Source of the DNA: Castor canadensis | Lineage: Eukaryota; Chordata; Mammalia; Rodentia; Castoridae | Length of the DNA: 64,000 nt | NCBI RefSeq assembly: GCF_047511655.1 | Contig: NC_133387.1 | Coordinates: 25,476,353 to 25,540,352, forward strand | Direction: 5' to 3' | In this document: one piece after another, positions 55,506 to 64,000 of the stretch | How positions within the stretch are numbered: the first letter of the stretch is position 1 | How the letters are laid out: every line of letters begins with the position of its first letter | Translations under genes and position numbers: made by a program | Notes under the pieces: generated by a model | The model's input: only the letters and a program-made list of their open reading frames with translations | What the model was told of the DNA's origin: nothing | Database searches by the model: none

Positions 55506-56089
55506 GGGTGGGGGTGGGGGGAGAAGGCTGAGGGCTTCCACCAGGCCTTGTACCTTCCAAGTTCATGGGCATTCACTGCACTGCTGTTGACTGAGGGAGT
55601 CTCTAAGGTTTGGACCAAAGCCTTGGGAAGGACCGTGTGGAAGTGCCTATTCCTGCATCCCTCTGCTCCACCCCCTTCCCACTTGCTTCATGACACTGAG
55701 GTGCAGTGGCACCTGTCACCTACTCCCAGAAGCGAAATTAGGGTATGACTAGAAGAAGAATATAAACCCAAGGAATGGAGCGTGGGGCAGAAGGGCTGTT
55801 TTCAGTGCGTTGCTGGATGAGTGGGAACCATGTTTACAAGGAACCATGCAGCTCCTTGCGAGTTTAGGGAGAAGGCAGCTGGAAGGTCTGCGCAGTTGCT
55901 AGGCCTCTGTTCCCAGCCAAGGCTTTCTGTGGCTGAGTGAAGGAGTTGAGAATCCAGACAGGATTAATTGTGGAAATAATTCAATCCTTTATTATAACCC
56001 CTTTTCACTTAGCAGTGTCCTGAGCCCTCTAAATAATCAACAATTATTTGTGTAATGTATGTAGTAAGCACTAAAACTTTCACCAAGCT

Positions 56090-56425
56090 TTTCCTCCTCT
56101 CTGCCTTCTGGCCCATGATAGGATTGCATTCCCTGGTCCTTGGTCCTTTGGGATTAGGTGTAGCCGTGAACTAGTGATGGTCAATGAGATGTAAGTGGAA
56201 CCATTTTATTATCTTTGGAAGACCTTCAGAACTCTCTTCCCCTGTCACAGCAAGTGGTAAAGTTCTGTCTAGATACTGCTGCTCCATCAGCCTGAGTTTT
56301 AGAGTGGCCTCACTTGGCCCAAGGCAGCATTTAGAATAAATGAGAAATCAGCCTTTATTTGAAGCCACTGAGAGTTGGATTTTGTTGTTTTTACAGCAAC
56401 ATAATCTAGGCTGTCTGACTGGTAG
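56090..56425 (+). repeat. MaLR LTR, MLT1-like
   Basis: GATGGTCAATGAGATGTAAG in the middle and TGAAGCCACTGAGAGTTGGA near the 3' end, the usual MLT1 landmarks. Confidence 0.65.
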
Positions 56426-56687
56426 CTACCAGCCCTGCACTCTGAATTAAGTTGGAAGATAAAGGAATTGTTTAAGAAGCAGTGTCAGCAGTAGAAAGAG
56501 AACACATTTTGGAGACAGACAAATCGTAATTAAATATCAGCTCTGCCACTCACTGTATGTCTGATTTTTAGCAAATTTTAAAACCACCTTCATACACAAC
56601 TATCAGAACAGCAAAAATCAGATAAGAAAACTGACCACATGAAATGCTGGGAAGGTTACAAGGCACCTGGAACTGGGGGTGCAGAAT

Positions 56688-56878
56688 GGTATGGGGGTAC
56701 ATGCCACTAGAGAGGCTGGGGTAGGAGAATCTACCCTATCTGCAACACAATCTAAAAGAAAAAACTGGGGGCGTGGCTCAAGTCGTAGAGGTCCTGTCTA
56801 TCAAATTCAAGCAAGGTGTTGTTGAGTTCAATCTCCAGTACTGCCAAAAAAAAAAAAATATATATATATATATATATG
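56688..56878 (+). repeat. Dimeric SINE ending in a (TA)n tract
   Basis: ID arm GGGGGCGTGGCTCAAGTCGT; tail A13 then about 10 TA units. Confidence 0.82.
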
Positions 56879-57190
56879 GCTACTTTGAGAAACAGTGGAG
56901 CAATTTCCTTAATATTAAACATACATTTACCGGATGTTCCATCAATTTCACTCTGGTTTACCCAAGAGAGACGAAAACTTCAGTTTTCATGAAAACCTGT
57001 ATGTGACTGTAGGTGAGTGTACAGAGTGACTTTATTCATCACTGCCCCAAACTGAAAACACTTCCAATGTCCTTCCGTTGATGAGGGAATAAACAACCTG
57101 TGTACATACATCTATTGGACCACTACTCAGTAGTGACAAGGGGACACTACGGAAAGCAAAATGGACAAATTATAAATGCATTATGGTAAG
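56879..57190 (+). repeat. Old L1 3' fragment
   Basis: CAGAGTGACTTTATTCATCA, CCGTTGATGAGGGAATAAAC and ACCACTACTCAGTAGTGA recall the sense L1 3' end. Confidence 0.5.
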
Positions 57191-57198
57191 TGAAAGCA

Positions 57199-57660
57199 GG
57201 CTGGGCATAGTGACTGATATCTATAATCCCAGCTACATGGAAGGTGACGATTGGGAAGATTGAGGTTTGAGGCCAGCCTGGGCAAAAAGTTTGTGAGACA
57301 CCCATCTCAACTAATAAGCTGGGCATGGTGGTGCAGATGTGTTGTCCCAGCTACGCAGGAGGCATAAGTAGGAGAATGGTGGTTCAGGTTGGCTCAAGCA
57401 AAAACAAAAGACCCTACCTGAAAAATAAGCAAAGAAAAATTGAAAAGGGGTGGGGGCTGGAGGTGTGGCAGAGTGCCTGCCAACAAGGAAGAGGCTCAGA
57501 GTTTGACCTCCAGTACCTCCCAAAAAGTGAAAGAAGTCTGGTTCAGAAAACTACACATTGTAGCCAGGCGTGGTGGTCACATCTGTAATTCCAGCTACTT
57601 GGGAGGTCTGCCAGTGTGAGACCAGTCTCAAAGTTAGCAAAACTATCTCAAAAACAAAGC
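57199..57660 (+). repeat. SINE cluster
   Basis: Left arm 57199–57312; dimer 57315–57525; B1 arm 57558–57660. Different ages. Confidence 0.8.
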
Positions 57661-57737
57661 AAAAAGTGAGACTCTGTCTGATAAAATAGACTAAAGTATA
57701 AAAGACTGAGGGTGTAGCCCTGATTCAAATCCCAGTA

Positions 57738-57768
57738 ATGAGAGAGAGAGAGATTGAGAGAAAGAGAA

Positions 57769-57829
<61 letters not shown>

Positions 57830-57830
57830 A
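57738..57830. repeat. (GA)n microsatellite
   Basis: Nearly pure GA, with a GACAGA variant at the right, grown at an ID end (CAAATCCCAGTAATGAGAGA). Confidence 0.95.
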
Positions 57831-57869
57831 TTCCCCAGGATTCCCTCCCTGATGCACGTAGAAAAGGAA

Positions 57870-58220
57870 AAGTGGACCTGCCGGGTAACTAATGCCTGTG
57901 ATCCCAGCTAGTCTTAGGTAGGAGGATCACTGGAGACCAGCTTGGGTAAACAGTTAGCCAGACCACTAACTATCTCAACCAACAAGTTAGGTGTGGTAGC
58001 ACACAGCTATCATCCCAGCTAAGCAGAGGTGTAAATAGAAGAAATACAAAAATGGAATAAACATAGTGTATGAATACTGAATTTGGCTACATTAATGGAT
58101 AAATGAACAAATGATTTCGTACATTTAAAAAAAGAAAGGAAAGAAAAATAACTGAAGCAAAAAAGATGGGGGCATGGCTCAAGTGACAGATCTCAAAGCC
58201 CAGTACCCTCCAAAAGGAAG
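57870..58220 (+). repeat. Decayed SINE arms
   Basis: B1 arms at 57876–58030 and an ID scrap at 58165–58215. Confidence 0.65.
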
Positions 58221-58795
58221 AAAGAAAAAGGAAAGTCATGTCTGCAGTCAGAAAATGCTGGGGAATGCTGCCCTGTTTGGTTTCCAGCCAAAGGAATCAA
58301 GAAGAATTCACCCGAGATCCAGAGCAGATTCAGGAAGTAGTTTGGAAAACTTCCATCACCCCTCACCTGCAGCAGGGTGGGTCTCTGTGACCCCCTGCAT
58401 CCCAAGCCAGCTAGGGGAGGGGTCTATGACAAGCCCATTGAGACCCTGGTGACCCTGTCCAAGTCCCACTGGGCACTGGCCTGGGGTCAAGGGCCCAGCT
58501 CTTGCCCTGGTCTGGGGACAGAGGTTCTGAGCAGACAACGGCTTATGCAGCGATCCAATGCACACATGTTTTGGTTCCCCGGCCCTGCCAAACCTTGGCT
58601 TTGGCTCCCTGGTGGTCTATCATCTGTTATTCTGAAGATTGATTGTCATCATGGTAGAATATATTAAATGCTAAATGAGACAACAAATGAAGAAGTTACT
58701 TGAAAGTGCTTTGAAAGATGTCAGAAACTGTGGACACAGAAGTCTGGTGTTTTCATAATGGAGGAGCAAGTTCAACTAACCCAAAATGGGCTCTC
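58221..58795. other. Unique DNA
   Basis: No gene evidence despite several open frames on both strands. Confidence 0.35.
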
Positions 58796-58920
58796 TCTCT
58801 CTCTTTCTCTCTTTCTCTGTTCACTTTTTGCTCCGACTTGGCCTTAAACCTCAATCCTCCTAATCTCAGTCTCCCAAGTAGCCGGGAGTATAAGAGGAAG
58901 TCACTGGCACCCAGCTGAGC
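58796..58920 (-). repeat. (CT)n start and B1 arm
   Basis: CT/CTTT tract 58791–58818, then a B1-type arm to CACTGGCACCCAGCTGAGC. Confidence 0.7.
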
Positions 58921-59084
58921 AGTCTCATTTTGCAGGTGAGAAATGCAAGTCTTGGTGAGACAAAGGAGTTCTCCCAAGGCCAGGCAGAGACGCATGGCCA
59001 GATGTGAAATCCCAGGAGGCAGCAGGAATATTAATTTTATTGATGAGGAAAGTGACTAAGGAAGGTTTCCTTAATTCACTTTTT

Positions 59085-59145
59085 TTCTTTTTTGGTGCTG
59101 GGCATCGGACCCAGGCTCTTCTACAGAACCACACCCTCAGCCTTA
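59085..59145 (-). repeat. ID fragment
   Basis: TTTGGTGCTGGGCATCGGACCCAGG. Confidence 0.6.
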
Positions 59146-59149
59146 ATTC

Positions 59150-59480
59150 ACTTTTTAATGTTGAACTATAATTCACATGCCATAAAAATTCACCATGAAT
59201 TGAAGCATGCAATTCAGTGGATTTTAGTATATTGCCAAGGTTATATGATTCTCACCACTAAGTCCAGAACACTTTCATCACCCCAAAAAGAAACCCCACA
59301 GCTATTAGCAGTCACTCACCATTCTTCCTTCCCCCCAGCCCTTGGCAATCACCAATCTAATTTCTGTATCTGTGGATTTGCCCATTCTGGACTTTCCATA
59401 TAAATGGAATCCAACAATATGTGGCTTTTTATGACTACCTTTTAATCCACTTACATTTTTTTCTTTACATACAGTAAAAT
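59150..59480. repeat. Ancient L1M-type 3' region
   Basis: TAATTCACATGCCATAAAAATTCACC, CAATTCAGTGGATTTTAGTA, CCCAGCCCTTGGCAATCACC, TATAAATGGAATCCAACAATA: text common in old L1 ends. Strand not assigned. Confidence 0.6.
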
Positions 59481-59484
59481 TCAC

Positions 59485-59785
59485 TCTGTTTTCAAGGCAA
59501 ACACTTTACCATGTGAGCCATGCCCCCAGCCCACTTTTGCTTCAGCTATTTTTGGAATAGGTTCTCAACATTTATGCCCAGGCTGGCCTGGACCGCAATC
59601 CAACTATTTATGCTTCTCAAAAAGCTGGAATGATTGGTGTGTGCCATGGAGCAGAGTTCTTTATTGGTTGAGATGGAGTCTCCCAAATTTTTTCCCCGGC
59701 TGGCCGCAAACTACAAGCCTCCTAATCTCTGCCTCCTGAGTAGCTAGAATTACAGGTGTGAGTCACCACTCTGAGCCCCGGTCCT
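59485..59785 (-). repeat. ID scrap and two B1 arms
   Basis: ID 59485–59535, B1 arms 59540–59650 and 59660–59785. Confidence 0.75.
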
Positions 59786-61280
59786 CTTTTCATAAACACA
59801 GCAGCCTGCTTGGCCCCTGTGACCTGGCAGGAAGTCCGGCAGGTGCTTAGGCAGACAGGGAGGAAGGGTGGGGCTCTTTCTGAACCTGGGACCCAATTGC
59901 ATTTCTGAACCTAGACTAGAACCTCTTCCCTTTCCTGTCCTCTGGCACCCCAGGGACTAGAAAGTGCCCACAGCAGCAACTTCCCAGGCTGGGTCATGCA
60001 GTGACTGGGGCAGTTTCTGTCCCCGTGCCCCATTGCCTAGTCCCCCAGACAGCCACAGCAAACTGCATCCCTCTGCTTCCAAGCCCTGGGTAAGAGGCAG
60101 GAGTGGGCTGGGTGAAGGCCAGGGTTTGTTGTGGCTCTGATAATGCCAGGGCCTCCCAGGCAAGAGAAAATTGCAGTTTGCACATTGCTTACATTTTTCT
60201 TATGAGACCAGACTGGGAAATGGCTGGAAATAAAATCAAGGGAGAGTGGACAGACTGTCCTCAAAGTCAGGCTCTTGGTGTCCCCTGTGTCCCTGGGAGT
60301 GAGGGGAAGGGCATCTTAGTGGGGATCCACTGCAGAGGAAGCTGCTGCCACCATGGAAGGAAGCAACCATCATGGTCTTGCCTATATATTTCTGGACCAG
60401 CGGCCCCATCATTGCACCAGCTCTGCATGACCCAATTTCATTCTCACTGGAGAGGGAAAAGCACGTGCAGCTGGGCAAGCATGGCAGCACTTGGAGACTA
60501 TTCAAGTCCCGGAGATCAGGGCCGGGATGAGGAGTGGCAAGGGAGAAGAGTCATGCTCAGGTTCTTACTACTCCCATCCACTGTCACTGGATATGGGTGA
60601 CTGGTAGGGGTGGAACACTCAGGTTTGGGGCTCTGCCTCCTGCCTGGAACTCTGATCTCTGTCCTCTGCCCCCTTCTTCCCTGGCCTTATCAATGTCCTC
60701 AAAGCCTGGAACAGGCCGATGACTCCTTACCTCTGAGGGGTCAGGGGAAGGAGGAAGCCCTTGTCAATCAGCCTGTTCCTCTCAATCCCATCCCCCCACG
60801 TCATCGCCTCTGGCCTAAAACATTTCTAATTATTCTTTCTTTTCTTCTGTCTACCCTTTTCTGGTGGTGCTCCTGGATGCCTCACCTCAGAGACCCTAAG
60901 TATAAAATGGAACAGAATGACACCCATTAGTCAAAATAGACGTTCGGGAACCACAGTTATGTAATAATTCCCCAAGGACCTTGACTGCCCCCTACTTCTC
61001 AGATTTGCATCAGTCTTCACTCTAAATCTCAGTGTGTCAGAGCAGGAAGCTCCCCATTCTCCCTTCACTCTACCAGTTGAGTGTCTTTGCCTCACTTTCC
61101 CTGCTCTGGCCATACTGAAATACCACTTGCCTGTCCTTGCTGACTTCCTCATTTACTGTGGCCTTGCCCCAGCTGGCCAGAAGATGTTCTGTTCCTATGG
61201 TCCAACAGATTCTGATACCAATTGTATATCTGTGCTGTTTAGAATAGGATTCTATTTTCTACAGCCTCTCTGTTTCTTGC
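59786..61280. other. Unique GC-richer DNA, repeat-poor
   Basis: Several open frames up to 165 codons on both strands. No domain, splice pair or family resemblance I can support. Confidence 0.4.
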
Positions 61281-61286
61281 TTGAGA

Positions 61287-61312
61287 AGTGTGTGTGTGTG
61301 TGTGTGTGTGCG
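61287..61312. repeat. (TG)n microsatellite
   Basis: About 12 units. Confidence 0.9.
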
Positions 61313-61720
61313 TGTTTGGGTTTCTACAGGGTATCCTTTCAAATAAAAAGACAGAAATGTTACAGAGTAGGACAGCTGGATTAGGGGCAGAAGAAAGCTT
61401 TGGTTTGGGTGATGGCCCTGATCATTCTACTTGGCTCCTGGTGGCAGGTAGCAGCACAGGTGGGGTCATGGGTCAGGGGAAGTAGGTTGGGCTGGGGCAA
61501 GGCCAAGGCCTGAGCATTGGTGAGCTGGCTTCTAGCCGCAGCTCAGGTTGACCACAAGATCCTCTCCTGAGCTTTCCAAGCTTCAGATTCCTCACCTGTC
61601 ACATGGAAACAACACCCACCTGCCTGACCCACCCCTCAGGCCGTGCAGTGCCAGAATGCTCCATCCATAATGGCCTGCTCACTGCTCCCAAACCTGCTAG
61701 GTCACTCCGCCTTGGTGCTT
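61313..61720. other. Unique DNA
   Basis: Nothing recognised. Confidence 0.35.
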
Positions 61721-61721
61721 A

Positions 61722-61880
61722 TCCATGTTTCCCCCTTGGGGCATCCTGTCCAGGCCCACTCACTTCCAAATCCCAACTCTCCTTCAGCATTCAGTCTAGC
61801 CCTTTCATCTGAATGAAACCTTCCCTGATTTCCCCAACTATAGGGTTTGGTCTCTTCTTTCAACTTCTGTAATGCTCTAA
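61722..61880 (+). repeat. L2-like fragment
   Basis: CTGAATGAAACCTTCCCTGAT and TTCAACTTCTGTAATGCTC. Confidence 0.6.
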
Positions 61881-62160
61881 GCTGGCATTACCCAATGAGC
61901 ATGTAGTTCTAATATTGGGATTTCCAAATAGCACTACTGACATTTTGAGCTGGTTAAGCCTTTGATGTGGAGGGTTACCCTGTGCATTTTGGGATGATCT
62001 CTAGTATCCTTGGCCTTTACCCAAGATGTCAGCAGCATCCTCAATTGTAGCAACTAAAAATGTCTCCAGATGTGGCCAAGTTAATCTGGAGAGACAAAGT
62101 TGCCCCTGGTTGAGAACCACGACTTTTTGTGGTTATTTAGCTTTTTCTTTCTTTTTTTTC
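61881..62160. other. Unclassified DNA
   Basis: Resembles an old DNA-transposon/MER fragment (GTTGAGAACCACGAC) but not assignable. Confidence 0.3.
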
Positions 62161-62162
62161 TT

Positions 62163-62253
62163 TTTCTTTTTTTGGTGGCACTGGGGTTTGAACTCAGAGC
62201 CTCATGCTTGCTAGGCAGGCGTTCTACTGTTTGAGCCACTCTGCCAGCCTGAC
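62163..62253 (-). repeat. ID SINE
   Basis: Full arm with CACTGGGGTTTGAACTCAGA and a pyrimidine-rich tail. Confidence 0.87.
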
Positions 62254-62549
62254 TAGATTCTTTTATATGCCTTTGTTTGCCTAATTCACTGTTATACACA
62301 TCATGTGCCCCCTAATTATCTGTTGAACAAATCAATGCACTCTTTCAAGCATCAAATGTGCAAACCGGAGTTATGATAGCTATCTTTCGGCCCAAGTTAC
62401 CCTTTTGCAGGGCAGTGATATTTTAATTTGTTCCTGAAAGCTTAATTCACTCTCTTATCACAGTCAGATGGTGAGGAACAATTGTTAGCCAAGGGGTTTT
62501 CTATGTCTACTGCAGAATTTTTGTGACATTACATTTAATCTTCAACACA

Positions 62550-62905
62550 GTCGGGAACTAGTGGCTCACTCTGATAATCCTAGCTACTTGGGAGACTGAG
62601 ATTGGGAGGATTGAGGTTCGAGGTCAGCCCTGGCAAATAGTTTGGGAGACCCCCCCCATCTCCAAAATAACCAGAGCAAAATGGACTAGAGGTGTGGCTC
62701 AAGTGGTAGAGTGTCTGCTTTGCAAGTGTGAAGCCCTAAGTTCAAATTCTAGTCCTACCAAATAATAATAATAATCCACAATATAAAATATTTCCAAGCC
62801 TAAGTGCATTTATTTCAAGTAATAGTTACTCAGATCAAAATCTGAATCACAAGGCTAAGGCCATGGTATATCACTTGCCTAGCAATCACAAGACTGTGAG
62901 TTCAA
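62550..62905 (+). repeat. Dimeric long-linker SINE and an ID-like scrap
   Basis: Dimer 62550–62775 ending in (AAT)n; scrap at 62850–62912. Confidence 0.8.
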
Positions 62906-63039
62906 AAAAAAAACCTGAATCACAAAATAATCTGAACCATGCTTTGAAGGCCACTGCCATGGGCTGTGACTTGTATTAGGCCCTCGGCTGATGGTGTCAG
63001 GCTCTGTAGAAGGGAACACAGGAAGAGAGTTACTAAGAA

Positions 63040-63170
63040 GATATTTATTTACTTGTTTATTTTATGACAGGGTCTTGTTCTATAGCCCAGGCAAGCCTTG
63101 AATTTGAGATCCTTTTGACTCAGCCTACTGATTGCTGGGATTACAGGTATGAATACCACACTGGTTAGGA
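63040..63170 (-). repeat. B1 SINE
   Basis: ATGACAGGGTCTTGTTCTATAGCC. Confidence 0.8.
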
Positions 63171-63404
63171 AGATATTTAGAAGAATGATCAGAGTGTCTA
63201 CCTTGCCTTAGAACCTCTCTTGTTTGCCCTCTAGGCTGGATTATCTTCTTTGTTTGGTCCTGCCCCTGTTTTGGCACTGTCCAGGCAGTATGAGTCGAGA
63301 GAAAAGATTCCAGTGTTGGAATAAACAGGCTATGGCACTTGCCTGGACTCTGACAATCATCTCTCTGACTGCAGAAAAACTGAGTCTTCTGAGCCTCAGT
63401 TTTT

Positions 63405-63487
63405 GTTTTTGTTTTTTTACTGTAGTGCTGGGGATTGAACCAAGGGCCTCATGTATGCTGGGCAAGTGCTACACCTTCAGCCCTCTG
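63405..63487 (-). repeat. ID SINE, older form
   Basis: GTAGTGCTGGGGATTGAACC. Confidence 0.82.
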
Positions 63488-64000
63488 AGTTTCTTTGCTT
63501 GAGAATAGGCATAAATAATGGAACATGGTGAGGATTAATGAGACAGGTATACAAAGCCTGTTCTTGTGTCTGACTCATAGACATTCAATTTCATGTTGGT
63601 CCCTGCTGTTAGTTTCTGTCCCATTACTATAGTCATTCTTGCCCTTTCCTCTCTCTTGCACTGTGGTTACTTCAAGGGCAACAATAATATCAGACTCCTC
63701 TTTGCACCCCTCTGACACCCAGCACAGTGCTCTGCCCATAGTAGCAAGAGCAAGGTGCTCCATACAGTTTTGAAGAGTGGACAGAGCACCTGGGTCCAGG
63801 AAGTTTGGAAGGTGAGCTCCATTCAGATTAGTAGCTGACCTGACCACCATTCCTGAGTCTGAGAGTCCATGTTAATTGCATATAAATTCCACAAATCTAT
63901 TCCATTCATATACTACTTTTTTCAAGCTGGAAAGGACTTTCATCATCATCTCATCCAATACTCTCATTTCTCAGATGAGGAAACTGAGGCCCAGTGAGGA
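63488..64000. other. Unique DNA ending in an ancient repeat
   Basis: 63925–64000 (TTCTCAGATGAGGAAACTGAGGCCCAG) is the common MIR/L2-class core. The rest shows no gene. Confidence 0.5.

Noticed and set aside
60103-60600. 165-codon plus-strand frame, with others on both strands nearby
   Set aside because: Competing frames on both strands and compositional bias suggest chance; no domain visible.

Overview
The window is ordinary mammalian nuclear DNA, not a microbial or accessory region. It has split genes with GT–AG introns, one CpG-island promoter, and dense interspersed repeats. The dominant SINE pairs a 7SL/B1-like left half with a tRNA/ID-like right half, and young L1 copies end in a characteristic 3' tail. 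Together these point to a rodent, most likely a castorimorph such as the beaver. That placement rests on recall of repeat styles and is an inference, not a database result.

Two protein-coding genes are supported, both on the minus strand and in the order expected for the region matching human 7q32. GARIN1A (formerly FAM71F2) runs from 15799 down to 5470 in five coding exons. They join without frame error into 298 residues, every junction has consensus splice dinucleotides, and a candidate AATAAA lies 126 bases past the stop. HILPDA lies about 12.8 kb upstream. Its 64-residue CDS (28841–28647) sits in one exon, preceded by a 1.9 kb intron, a non-coding first exon and a GC-rich promoter with a TATA-like box and a hypoxia-response core. 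The human neighbour METTL2B is not seen between them. The right half (about 32–64 kb) has no exon I can support.

Layout: 1–5.3 kb is intergenic SINEs and old repeats. 5.3–16 kb is GARIN1A, whose third intron carries a long purine microsatellite, a 3.66 kb truncated L1 and a MER2 DNA transposon. 16–28 kb holds a solo LTR, an older L1 carrying a younger one, and many SINEs. 28–31 kb is HILPDA, with a solo LTR in its intron. 31–64 kb is repeats with unique stretches, two L1 3' ends, and a CpG-bearing element near 52.6 kb.

The most interesting material is in the insertion history. There is an ERV-3'-end retroposon with an ID-like head inside a MER2. Three L1 insertions of only 19–58 bp carry target-site duplications. 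An inverted duplication preserves the exact empty site of a solo LTR. A segment just upstream of GARIN1A exon 1 is also duplicated within the gene. I found no CRISPR, operon or bacterial-type system and do not claim one.
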